Positions 22,656 to 32,734 of a stretch of 64,000 nt of DNA are shown piece after piece. Both the position numbers and the translations under genes were made by a program. The DNA is from Paragordius varius. Taxonomy: Eukaryota; Nematomorpha. Where the stretch lies: the NCBI GenBank assembly GCA_964247055.1, contig OZ176052.1, forward strand, positions 248,001 through 312,000, written 5' to 3'. Position 1 is the stretch's first letter. Every line of letters begins with the position of its first letter. Under the pieces are notes generated by a model. The model saw only the letters and a program-made list of their open reading frames with translations, made no database searches and had not been told where the DNA came from.

Positions 22656-22798
22656 GGGGCGGCATCTGGAGATACTGCAATACCATGTTGACCCGATCGA
22701 GGGTATATGCAGGCCCAAAGCGCTTCCCCAAAATCTCCAAAAAATTGATATTTGGACTTCTTTAGAGGTTGTATCAGGTATTAGGCTGATAAGAAGAG
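22656..22798 (-). pseudogene. U2 snRNA 3' portion, disrupted
   Basis: On the minus strand it begins TTCTCTTCTTATCAGCC and continues to stem-loop IV (GGTATTGCAGTATCTCCAG). The start lies within a few bases of the junction used elsewhere. The neighbouring element is Utopia-C, a family different from the intact one. Confidence 0.82.
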
Positions 22799-23320
22799 AA
22801 TGATTTCATTACATATGCAATTATATTATATTAATTAGATATGGAAGAAAATGTCACGAAGAAGGAAAAAAAGAATGAATATAAATGGTGTGTTTGATAC
22901 TATAGTAATAACTTATTCATATTTATTAAGATTTTTTGATGTATGGATGGGATTAGATCCAATATAATTATTGTATACAAATTCATACATCTGAGCTATA
23001 GAAAATGGTGCAGCTTGCCATCATTTTCCGGATTGTGGAAGCCTCTTGGGCTGGGCAATTTGTTGATGATAAAATGATTTTTTGGATGCCCAGCACCAAT
23101 AGCTCCTAATACCAGAGGTTCTATTTCAACCTTCTTATAATGTGTTTGCATTATAGATATTAGAGGGTTGTATTTGTCAATTTTTTGTTATATGCCTCCG
23201 TTAGGGACTGATATCTGTTTTTAAATGGATAGACGGCATCTATTATATAACAGATATCTTTGTTGAGTAATATTAGGCCAGGTTATAATAATAGATGTGT
23301 CGAGTAGGTGTTTTCATTCA

Positions 23321-23602
23321 TTATTGTTGTATCCTTTGTTTTTCTAAAATATCCAAACAAGCGTTGTGTCGCCTAATCCAGTGCGGAGAGTATTGGAGGC
23401 AACGATTTAACACATGTGGGAGTGTTTCATTAGTCTTCCTACATCTCCTGCACATTGGATTTTTGGCTGATCCTGGACGGCTATTCACGGGCAGCAGATT
23501 AAGGCGTGCTTTATGAATAAACCGCCAGCATAGATGTATATGTGCCCGAAAGGGTAAAGTTGTATTAGGATGAGCATCCAGTAGTTTTGATCTGTATTTC
23601 AT
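23321..23602 (-). pseudogene. Restriction-like endonuclease finger of Utopia-C
   Basis: A 93-codon minus frame contains FIHKARLNLLPVNSRPGS followed by CRRCRKTNETLPHVLNRC, the CCHC finger that precedes the nuclease core in R2-type proteins. It aligns with residues 1180-1218 of the intact protein. The catalytic PD...D part downstream is out of frame or decayed. Confidence 0.65.
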
Positions 23603-23884
23603 TATTGAAGTATTGGTTTAACTCAGTATCGTTAGTGGAGGTTGAGTTTGTATGTTTAGCTATTGTATGTTTATGATGGATTTTAGCTTGGTCTGCCAAT
23701 ATTTCATCGGGAGAAGTGAGGAGTTTGTAGGTTGAGTCAATTATATATGCATCATGTAGAATACCAAGCTGAGATAAACCGAGACCGCCTGCTTTTGTGG
23801 GTGCATAGAAATAATTGGTATTGGCACTGGCGGGTAAGGCTGTAATTTTTTTGATCAGGGATCGAATTTTATTATCAGATTTGG

Positions 23885-24670
23885 TTAGCTCGGTTTTTTT
23901 ATTGCTTCCATTCTGAGAGAGTGGATAATGGTTGGAAATATGAATGTTTTAAGGAAGTCTAATTTCTGCCACGGTGCCAGATTTGATTGTGTTATATTGT
24001 CTACCAGGTTATTCAGTTCATGGGTATTTTTAGGGGGTGCTAAAGGTGAAATTGGTTTGCCAAGGTAAGAGATGGATTTTCCTTCTGGGATTTGTTCGAG
24101 GATTTGATTATGTATGGTTATATTAGGATTTGGCGAGTTAATACATAGAAGAGATTTGTTCGCATTGATTGTTATGTTATGGGTTTGAAGCCATTGTTCT
24201 GCGGTGTGGATAGTTTTCTGGAGAGCATCTACTTGGTGTGCGATGATTACCAAATCATCGGCATATGCTAGGGGTTTGGTGGATATGTTCAGCAACTCCA
24301 AGAGTGGGTTGATGGCCAGGTTAAATAAGGTTCCGGAGACAGGGCAGCCCTGTTTAATGCCCTTTTGAAATGGAATAGGATATGTCAGTCCGCCTTGTGT
24401 ATAGATTTGGGTTTTAGAATTAGTTATATTTTGAATGATTATATTTTTTAGTAATGTTTTTATTGGAAGTTGATTAATTGTATTGATAAGTATGTTGTGC
24501 GGAATCGAATAGGCTTTGATAATATCAAGAAATGCTATTAATAGTCTATGTTTATCTTGTTTCGCACTCTTTATTTTTTGTTCAATCACATAGTTGTGCT
24601 CAAATACTCCATAGGGCATAAAGCCTTTTTGATTAGGGTGAATTAGAGATTTGTCAATTATGGATTTCAA
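23885..24670 (-). CDS. Reverse transcriptase fragment of Utopia-C
   Basis: This 261-codon open frame covers the palm of a non-LTR reverse transcriptase, which would copy element RNA at a nicked target. Motif A reads FLDIIKAYSIPHN, with the catalytic Asp in LDI but without the usual FD pair: the sister copy at 25243-25428 has KSFDSIP, so a codon was lost here. The GIKQGCPVSGTLFN motif and AYADDLVIIAH (motif C) are intact, followed by the SYLGKPISP thumb-side motif. The ORF has no proper start of its own and lacks both the zinc fingers upstream and an in-frame endonuclease downstream. It is a fragment, not a functional gene. The family call rests on synteny with the finger and terminal blocks around it and on the U2 junction. 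Confidence 0.75.
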   Translation of the reverse strand: MKSIIDKSLIHPNQKGFMPYGVFEHNYVIEQKIKSAKQDKHRLLIAFLDIIKAYSIPHNILINTINQLPIKTLLKNIIIQNITNSKTQIYTQGGLTYPIPFQKGIKQGCPVSGTLFNLAINPLLELLNISTKPLAYADDLVIIAHQVDALQKTIHTAEQWLQTHNITINANKSLLCINSPNPNITIHNQILEQIPEGKSISYLGKPISPLAPPKNTHELNNLVDNITQSNLAPWQKLDFLKTFIFPTIIHSLRMEAIKKPS

Positions 24671-25006
24671 TAGGGTTTGGTTGACATATTTAAAAAAGAT
24701 TCTATATAGTGTGTTGGAAATAGTTATTGGTCTAAAATTTTTTATTTCATTAATGTTACCGGATTTGTGTATTAGGATTGTTTTGGAAGAGAGCCAGTCA
24801 TCAGGTAATGTCCCTAGCTGAATTATTTTATCAAATATTGTTTTTATGATTGGTGAATGTGTCTCTATTTTTAGCCAGGTGGTAGGTGTAATACCGTTTG
24901 GGCCTGGTGAGGTTGATTTAGACCTTAGGAGCTGTTTGGTAACTTCATTATAAGATAATGGAAATGGGGAAAATGGTACAGGTTGTGGTTGATGTAGATT
25001 GGGGGA

Positions 25007-25045
25007 TCAATAAAAAAACCGAGCTAACTAAATCAGATAATAAAC
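25007..25045 (+). other. Templated filler at a head-to-head junction
   Basis: Thirty-nine bases (AATAAAAAAACCGAGCTAAC and onward) match 25965-26000 and, inverted, 23868-23905. They sit exactly between the minus copy and the plus copy of Utopia-C. Insertion of a short segment copied from nearby points to template switching when the pair formed. Confidence 0.6.
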
Positions 25046-26270
25046 TGGGGACAATACCCGATGACTGGCTTTGTTCCAAAACAATTCTAATACACAAAAG
25101 GGGTACCATTAATGATATAAAAAACTTTAGACCCATAACTATTTCTAACACACTCTATATAATTTTTTTAAATATGTCTAACCAAACCTTACTGAAAACC
25201 ATAATAGATAAAACTTTAATTCACCCTAATTAAAAAGGATTTATGCCCTTTGATGGAATATTAGAGCACAACTATGTGATTGAACAAAAAATAAAGAGTG
25301 CGAAACAAGATAAACATAAACTACTAATAGCATTTCTTGATATTATCAAATCCTTTGATTCGATTCCGCACAATATACTTATCAATACAATTAATCAACT
25401 TCTAATAAACACATTACTAAAAATATAATCATTCAAAATATAACTAATTCTAAAACCCAAATCTATACACAAGGCGGACTGACAGATCCTATTGCATTTC
25501 AAAAGGACATTAAACAGGGCTGCCTTGTCTCCGGAACTTTATTTAACCTGGCCATCAACCCACTCTTGGAGTTGCTGAACATATCCACCAAACCCCTAGC
25601 ATATGCCGATGATTTGGTAATCATCGCACACCAAGTAGATGCTCTCCAGAAAACTATTCCCACCGCAGAGCAATGGCTTCAAACCCATAACATAACAATC
25701 AATGCGAACAAATCTCTTCTATGTATTAACTCGCCAAATCCTAATATAACCATACATAATCAAATCCTCGAACAAATCCCAGAAGGAAAATCCATCTCTT
25801 ACCTTGGCAAACCAATTTCACCTTTAGCACCCCCTAAAAATACCCATGAACTGAATAACCTGGTAGACAATATAACACAATCAAATCTGGCACCGTGGCA
25901 GAAATTAGACTTCCTTAAAACATTCATATTTCCAACCATTATCCACTCTCTCAGAATGGAAGCAATAAAAAAACCGAGCTAACCAAATCAGATAATAAAA
26001 TTCGTTCCCAGAAAAAAATAACAGCATTACCCCCCACAGCTAATACTAACTATTTCTATGCCCCCACCAAAGCATACGGACTTGGTCTGCCACAGCTAGC
26101 AAACCTATGACAACTTTTTAATTGATTCAACTTACAAATTATTAACGTCTCCTGATCAATATTTAGCAGCTCAAGCCATTAATGATTTAAAACATACCGT
26201 ATCTAAACATACAAAGTCAACCACCACTAACGATATTCAATTAAACCAATACTTAAAATTACACTTGTAA
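25046..26270 (+). mobile_element. Utopia-C LINE, plus copy
   Basis: Starts in the RT finger region (CCCGATGACTGG) and repeats the minus copy in inverted form: GFMPFDGILEHNYV, FLDIIKSFDSIP, then the open stretch 25566-25982 (138 codons with AYADDLVIIAH). It stops soon after the region corresponding to 23600. No 3' end or U2 fragment follows. The 138-codon part differs from the minus copy by about one residue, while the first 200 bp are visibly more diverged. Confidence 0.75.
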
Positions 26271-26682
26271 CAACGTTGCCCATTTGCATCTCATCTATTA
26301 ATCGGATGTCGCTCTGTGTAACTCTTTCTTGTGGGATCCACACTCTTGGAAACAAATCGAGGGTCCGGCCATCTCTAGTAATGTCAATGATCACTTTTAT
26401 ATTGACCCGTGGAAAATCGAATATGTAACTCTCTCTCTCTCTCAAGGATATTTATCCCTATTAAGAAATCATCACTAAATAGTATGCCACGTGCCTCAAA
26501 ATCACTATCATCAACGATCCTTTTTAAAACATAGCTTATGATTGATTTGCCTTCATATCTTGTCTTTATAAAAAATTCCTCTCTGTTCAACCATAAACTT
26601 TAATACCAGCAAAGATTTGATATGCCAATTTTTGATAGTGTGATCATGTCATGTCGTCTATTTTGGTTAGGAATGATTGATA
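26271..26682 (-). other. Unrecognised sequence with broken minus-strand frames
   Basis: Minus-strand frames at 26384-26590 and 26227-26445 overlap and can be read as one product interrupted by a frameshift near a run of (GA)n at 26425-26445: NREEFFIKTRYEGKSII, then a SDDFLIGINI stretch, then FPRVWIPQERV. I do not recognise the family. Location between two mobile elements suggests a transposon relic rather than a host exon. Confidence 0.3.
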
Positions 26683-27025
26683 TACCATTTGCACTTCAAG
26701 AGTTTCCTTGAACACTTCAAGTCGCTCCTTAAACATTTTTGGTTCTTGAACATTTCAAGTTGGTCCTTAAACATTTTAGTTGGTCCTTGAACACTTCAAG
26801 TTGATTCTTAAACACTTCAAGTTGGTCCTTAAAAATTTTAAATTTTGATTTATCCATAATTTTTGGATCTAAAAATAAAAACTTTTATTAAAAAACCACT
26901 TTGTTTAAAACTATTTTATTCATTTGAACAAAATTATTGACTTTTAAATGTTTTTAATGAAAAATTTTAATTAATAACCCTGAAAACTTATATATTTTTT
27001 CATTTCGTGTTAAAATCTTATTATA

Positions 27026-27422
27026 TACCATTTACAGTTCAAATTCACCCTTAAACAATTCAAATTCACCCTCGAACAATTCAAATTCACCCTTGAACAA
27101 TTCAAATTCACCCTCGAACAATTCAAATTCACCCTCAAATAAATAACATGTTTTTTAAGATTAAAAATTACTTATATTTTAATATATTTTTAAAAAATAA
27201 AATTTTGTTTTAAATTAAAATAATACTGAAAAAAATAATTAATTATGCCATAAAGTTATATTTTATATTAATAATGAGTTATAATAGTTCGAAAAAAACA
27301 TAATTTATTTTTAGGGTGAATTTGAATTGTTCGAGGGTGAATTTGAATTGTTCAAGGGTGAATTTGAATTGTTCGAGGGTGAATTTGAATTGTTTAAGGG
27401 TGAATTTGAACTGTAAATGGTA
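27026..27422. mobile_element. Iteron MITE, copy 2, nested
   Basis: A near-perfect palindrome: five direct 21-bp units (TTCAAATTCACCCTCGAAC type) on the left and five in inverted orientation on the right, capped by TACCATTTACAG and CTGTAAATGGTA, with TA on both sides. The middle 170 bp is AT-rich. The related derivative at 1903-2450 lacks it, giving an empty site within the host transposon. Confidence 0.88.
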
Positions 27423-27778
27423 TATTCAAAATTATATTTAGAAATTACAGTCATGTCTATATAGAATTGTCAGAAATTCGTATTTAAATGATTATAATTT
27501 TTTTTTAATTGTTTTGATGTTTGATATGTCAACTTTCAACATGCGCATTTTTAAGCCTTAAAATAATAATAGCCTATTTATTGTAAGAATTTTAATTTAT
27601 ACTTAAAAGATATTGCAAAATATTATTCTTGATGCACAACATGCGCACATTGTAATTTTTATCTTTTGTAAAATATTAATTATAAAATTTTATTAACTCA
27701 AAGTTTAAACACACATAACCAAAATATAATTTAAAAGATAAAAATATTTATTGATAATTATAATATTTTAAAAAATTT

Positions 27779-28685
27779 TTAATTGTTTTCATTTTCTAGG
27801 GGTTTTCTTTGCATACATTCCAACAAAATATGTGAAGAAAAATTATAATAATTTTTTAGATTTTTTTCCCTTCTCTCTTCGCAAAGTCTTGCAATTTTAT
27901 TATGTTGCTCTAGAGGGGTACTACACCGGGGTTTTATCATATTTATGTTTAATCTCATGAAAAAAACATTCAATGGGATTCAGTTGTGGCGAATATGGAG
28001 GTAAATAAACTATTTTATTCCTTAGCTCACCTAACACCGCGGCTTTGTGAATAGGTGCATTATCGCAAACTATTATTGAACTTTCAGGGATTCTTGTTAA
28101 ACATTCCGTCAAAAAAATCGAAAATCATCGCCTCTAAAGGCGCCTTCTTTTGTTCTGTAATTAATAACTCCCTGACAACCAATCATACATATCAATGAAA
28201 CATTTTTTCCTAAAATAAATTTAAATTTTACCTTTGTTAAATCCCTCTACAATAGGAGATTTGCCCTTTGGAGCTCTACCCCATATATTTGTAAGTTTCA
28301 AACTGAAGCCTGACTCATCAATAAAAAAAACTTTTTCTTGTGGAATATCTTTAACCAATCTGGCATAATTATAACGCTTTTCTATATTCTCTGGGGTGTT
28401 TCGTTCCCGAGGTTGTAAAATACACCTCTTTCGAGTAATTTCTGAATCCGAGAGAATTTTGTAAATAGTTGTTCTGCATACTTTAATATGGTCTGGTATT
28501 TGTTCCATTATTTCATCGATTGTTAATTCACAATCATTGTTTATTAATCTTTTGACAGCATCTATTATTTCTGGATTTCTGAATTTGTTACGCCGACCAG
28601 ATTTATTTCTATCAGTAGAATTCCCAAGAATTATTTTTCTTCTTAATATATTTATAGATGTTAAGGACATATCAAAATAATCCAA
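27779..28685 (-). pseudogene. IS630/Tc1-type transposase, one 22-nt intron, frameshifted
   Basis: This is the transposase of the surrounding element. It opens at 28685 with a helix-turn-helix region (KFRNPEIIDAVKRL, then ELTIDEIMEQ and CRTTIYKIL). The first catalytic Asp is in FFIDESGFSL, the second in VCDNAPIHKA, and the Glu in SPQLNPIECFF. Only 30 residues separate the second Asp from the Glu, fewer than the 34 of Tc1. Between 28232 and 28209 homology is interrupted by 22 nt that start GTAAAA and end TTTTAG. Removing them restores NKGKNVSLI, so a minimal intron is likely. A T7 run at 28111-28117 shifts the frame once. A second shift near 27930 seems needed to reach the C-terminal helix ending at 27779. 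The copy is therefore probably inactive. Confidence 0.8.
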
Positions 28686-28689
28686 AAAT

Positions 28690-29420
28690 TAATTTGAGGG
28701 TTTTTCCAAATTTTTGGGATCAAAAAATAATTTTTTAGCTCTATCTATTTTTTCCTTATTCCAAAAATTATGTTCTAAAATTTAAAAATATTAATACTTT
28801 TATGTTTTATTTTTTCACGAGATAATTCATTTTCATTCAATGGAACATCCAAATCAGATACTACTAATTGTTATTTTTAAATACTTGAAGACTCTTCACT
28901 TGTATCCGATTCAAAAGTATAAACTGAGGGAGCTATGTTTTCCTTTAATATTGGATTTTGTTCTGAATTTTTATTTTTTAATATAAACCTTCAAGTACAC
29001 TAGCTGCCGAGCAAAGAAGATATAATGGGTTATCGTTGATATTCATAATTTTTTAAAATAACTCTAGATTTATGATTTATTTCTTTATATATATTTAGAG
29101 ATTAAATGGACATCTGCTTGGGTTTAGTTTATATTTTAAGTGCATGTTAAAAACCCCTAGAAAATGAAAACAAATATCAAACTTGGTTATCATAAATTAC
29201 ATGCGCATGTTGTAGATAAAATGTTCAAGAATAATATTTTGCAACATCTTTTAATTATAAATTAAAAATTCTTACAATAAATAGGCTATTATTATTTTAA
29301 GGCTTAAAAATGCGCATGTTGAAAGTTGACATATCAAACATCAAAACAATTAAAAAAAAATTATAATCATTTAAATACAAATTTCTGACAATTCTATATA
29401 GACATGACTGTAATAAAGAT
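28690..29420. other. Non-coding part of the Tc1-like element
   Basis: AT-rich. The segments 29160-29420 and 27450-27660 are inverted relatives of each other (GCGCATGTTGAAAGTTGAC-type words), forming subterminal inverted repeats inside the element. No second gene was found. Confidence 0.5.
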
Positions 29421-29779
29421 ATACGGTTTCAAGATTAGAAGTTGATATCGATTTAATATTTTAATAATAGAAAATAGGTTAAAAACAAAAATAGATGAAT
29501 AATTTACGATTTAATTGATGAAAGTTAAAAACAAAACAAAAAAGCCCAAGAACCAACAACTTTAATTGTTCAAGGACCAACTTAAAATGTTGAAGGACCA
29601 TCTTGAAGTGTTCAAGGACACTCTTGAAGTGCAAATGGTTCAAATAACTTTTTCGTAAGGACCAAAACCAAAAGCACTATGATAATCCTGATACATTTTC
29701 CTATCAGAAAATACATATATATATAATTTTAGATTGATTTTAGTGGACGCTGTATAATAAAATGTCAATGAGTTCCTCA

Positions 29780-31522
29780 GCCTTACTAACTCCGCAGCCA
29801 TCTAACATGCACGTTCCTTCTCTAAAGACAAAGCTTAAGATATTTTGGAAAACCGATAAAATCTGATCCCATTCGACAACCTATCAGATTTGCTGGTAAC
29901 CTTGGTAGAACCAGAGCAAATGAATATGTATTCACAACAGTGTTTAAAACAGGCCGAACTTAAAAGGACTCGCGCATTCGTAGTAAAAGAATAATCACAT
30001 CGCTTCTCCAGAGAGCCTCGACTAACTATATCTACATTCCTGGTTCTAAAGAGAATCTTGACGTTTCTAAAACATCTCTTCCTTTGGATATATACAGATT
30101 AAACTCAGCTGCGCTTTCTACCATTTTAACCACCAAATTTGAGAGAACACTCGACTTCGCTCTGTCTCGTATATTTCAAAATTTGGATCAAATAACTTGA
30201 AATCATTAATGTCTCCAATATTTCAGCTAATTTCGTTCGGCATGCGTCTCTCGGTCTCCTCTCTAGGACTACTCCAATTAGCACTTTTTTTATAAAAGGG
30301 TAAAACCCTTAACATTGACCCATCCTCCCGCCGCCTTGTTCGAACTATTTAGTCCAAAATAATTCTCCGTTTTTACATAGCCTTATCGCGCGTCATTCCC
30401 AAGCTAGCATCGCGGCGGCATCCCTCCACTAGACCTCTTTCAAAACATCCGGGGTAGGATTCAAAATTGAAGATTCATTGAATCAACTCAAATTTAAAAC
30501 CCTACAAACACTCGTCCAGGTTCCCGCATCATCGCAATAGTGATGCGAGCGGCACCCAACTTTACTACATATCTTTAATCAGTGCTAAGATTTCTTACAA
30601 TTATTTAAAACATTTTTATGTTGCGTTGAAGTTTTGTCCGACTACTCTTATCCGGCTACCCTTTCTTTTTATTATTTAGTAATAAATATTACGGTATTCA
30701 ATTTCTAATTGATTTCTCTTTATTATATTTAGTAAAAAATACCACGGTATTCGATTTCTAATTGACGTAACCTGCCTTGATGAACGCGGGAGGCTTTGGT
30801 CTCAACCTGTATCAATAAGGTGGACAAATACATTCAGCTGCATTGTCTCAAAATTCAACCGATATCAAGATACTTCCGCTGATCTACGGAAGTTTATGAT
30901 AACGGTATTCCAAAAACGATCAACAGTTCAAATATTTAACACCTTGTTAATTTGTTTCGGTTCAAAAGCCTGATGATTGGTTCAACAATATGACTCTTAT
31001 AACAGCTCTGATCCTAGTTAAAAAGTGTTAATCTTTACGCCATAACTAAGTTATCGGAACCGTTTTTACAAACCATGGCTAATTAAGTTAATTAATTAGC
31101 CACAGCTTAAACATCAACACAGCCAGTCATTGCTCATTACCTCCAATCAACAACACAAATGCTACTTGAATATTGCCCTGTTAGGGTGGTCAAGAAGTTC
31201 TAAACAAAACAACAGTTATCGAATAAAAATGATTGTGCTGCAATCAGACCAACAACAGGATCAACCAATTCCCTTGGAGGAATTTTTCAACCCTGCTCGG
31301 GGTTTTTCGTTCATATTTTTTTCCATGAGTGTTATTTTACATAAAACATTTTTACAAAATTTATTATAAAATAATCATAAATTCATGTGTAATCATCCCA
31401 TAATCCAGAATTCACCAATCAACCTATTTGAAAAAAAATATTATAATTAACCACACGGACCTTTTTTTAGTTTCAATTTATAAATATATATATATATATA
31501 TATATTATATTGTAAATTAAAT
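29780..31522 (+). mobile_element. Utopia-3 LINE, plus copy (5'-truncated)
   Basis: The distal RT (a GKPIKSDP-like word near 29850) leads into the pre-endonuclease block and the endonuclease finger region (30480-30560). The terminal block follows near 30860-31030, then a 3' UTR ending at U2. The ORF is extensively decayed. It is the inverted counterpart of 557-1902, sharing private words such as CTCGACTTCGCTCTGTCTCG. Confidence 0.7.
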
Positions 31523-31622
31523 ATATATGCTCTTATCATCTTAATATGTGAAGCGACCAATAAAGAGATCTTATATAAAAATATATTTATTTTTGGAGAT
31601 TTTGGGGAGGCACCCACTTTGA
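31523..31622 (+). pseudogene. U2 snRNA fragment
   Basis: GCTCTTATCATCTTAATATG at the left and TTTATTTTTGGAGATTTTGG at the right follow U2 from about nucleotide 42 through the Sm site. Stem-loops III and IV are absent. A (TA)n microsatellite lies just upstream in the LINE tail. Confidence 0.7.
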
Positions 31623-31665
31623 TCACTATATATAAATATTAGATTGAAGAGAAAATGCTAATTAA

Positions 31666-31704
31666 GACGGTTCAGATATTAAGCTGATGAGTTGAGAATG
31701 AATT
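31666..31704 (-). pseudogene. Short U2 snRNA fragment, tail-to-tail
   Basis: About 39 nt on the minus strand (CATCAGCTTAATATCTGAAC) correspond to U2 stem IIa. The orientation is opposite to the fragment 44 bp to the left. It marks the 3' end of the Utopia-C copy to the right. Confidence 0.6.
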
Positions 31705-32345
31705 TAATAAATATGTTTATTTGTGGCATTATATTATAATGGAAGAGTATGTCAAGAAAAAGGAACCAACATTAATGCTATATTTATATTTAATACTAAG
31801 ATAATAGAAAAATATATTAAATATTTGGATGTAATGTTTTGAATTAGTTAATATATATAATTTTTTATGAATGTGTTCCATACTTTTGAGTTATAAATGT
31901 GCTTCCCATTTGTTTGCAAGAGCCATTCTTTATATATTATCATCTATATTTTTGTTTTATGTGCTTGCATTAGGGGTAGAATACTGTTGGTATTTATCAA
32001 TTTTTTTTAATAGAGTGATCTTTCATAGTTTTTTCTGTTTTTAAAATTCAAAGCAATTACCTTTAATATATTAATTATATAAGGGTTGTTGTGTTAAGAA
32101 GATGTGTTTTCATAAACTAATTTGGTGTTTTTTAAATTTCCAGGCATGCGTTATGCCCTTTTGTCCAGTGCGGAGAGTATTAAAGGCAATGGTCAAGTTG
32201 ATAGAGAGTTTCATTAGCCTTCCCACTTTATTACCATGGGTTTTCAGGAGAGTTTGGGCGACTATTCACAGGTAACAGTTTTCGGCGATGTTTGTGGATA
32301 AATCAGCCAGCCGGTTTTGAACGATGTATTTCCCGTCTGGATAAA
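31705..32345 (-). mobile_element. Utopia-C LINE, decayed 3' part
   Basis: Matches 22810-23560 in order: 3' UTR (GGAAGAGTATGTCAAG), terminal block near 31890, and the finger region near 32160-32300 (TGCGGAGAGTATT-type words, where the CCHC finger is encoded on the minus strand). No ORF survives. Confidence 0.6.
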
Positions 32346-32734
32346 TTTAATTTAATTTTTCTGTATTAAAAGAAAATTTATTTGTTTAAAAATATAAAAA
32401 AATATGGGTAATTCTTATATTGGAAAGCACATAATTAATTTGAATTTAAAATGTTCAGGGGTCAATTTGTAATGTTCAAAGGTGAAATTGAATCACTATG
32501 TAACACCATACTACTACGTTATACTCTTTCCCTTCATTAGTAATTAGTAAAAATAATCATTATTTAATGGGCATGGTAATGATTACTCGTGCACCATGGC
32601 CCTTCGTTTCTTTTTTATTTTCATTAATATTCATTTTTTTACTCCTCTAATATTAATTTCTTTACTACAAATATTCTTTTATTCAATCCACTGTAATCCA
32701 CCAGAATTGGTTTCACTATAGAAATAAGCATTAA
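32346..32734. other. AT-rich gap with a worn iteron-MITE piece
   Basis: At 32440-32515 words such as TGTTCAGGGGTCAATTTGTA and TTCAAAGGTGAAATTGAA resemble the GGGTGAATTTGAATTGT iterons, ending near ATGTAACACC. No gene seen. Confidence 0.4.

Larger units (their letters stand above)
22799..25006 (-). mobile_element. Utopia-C LINE, minus copy (5'-truncated)
   Basis: The minus strand reads, from its 5' end: a PFSPFPLSYNEV block, the TSPGPNGITP motif, RT, a CRRC endonuclease finger near 23430-23480, the terminal block near 22990-23130, a 3' UTR, and U2. RT is open in one frame (23885-24670). The upstream half of the ORF is absent. The family keeps the same architecture as the 1402-residue protein but is clearly diverged from it. 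Confidence 0.8.
26683..29640 (-). mobile_element. Tc1/mariner-like transposon with iteron ends
   Basis: Left end TACCATTTGCACTTCAAGAG, right end inverted CTCTTGAAGTGCAAATGGT. Each end continues as direct repeats of roughly 21 bp (CTTGAACACTTCAAGTTGGT type), so the inverted repeats exceed 80 bp. A TA precedes the left end. It encodes one IS630/Tc1-type transposase on the minus strand and carries a nested MITE at 27026-27422. About 0.5 kb on either side of the gene is AT-rich non-coding. Confidence 0.85.

Noticed and set aside
27026-27140. Regular direct repeats resembling a CRISPR array
   Set aside because: The units abut without spacers, are mirrored at 27310-27422 and end in a transposon terminus; the setting is eukaryotic.
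31488-31505. (TA)n runs here, at 41797-41819 and at 54384-54400 as regulatory elements
   Set aside because: Ordinary microsatellites expected at this base composition and next to TA-targeting elements.
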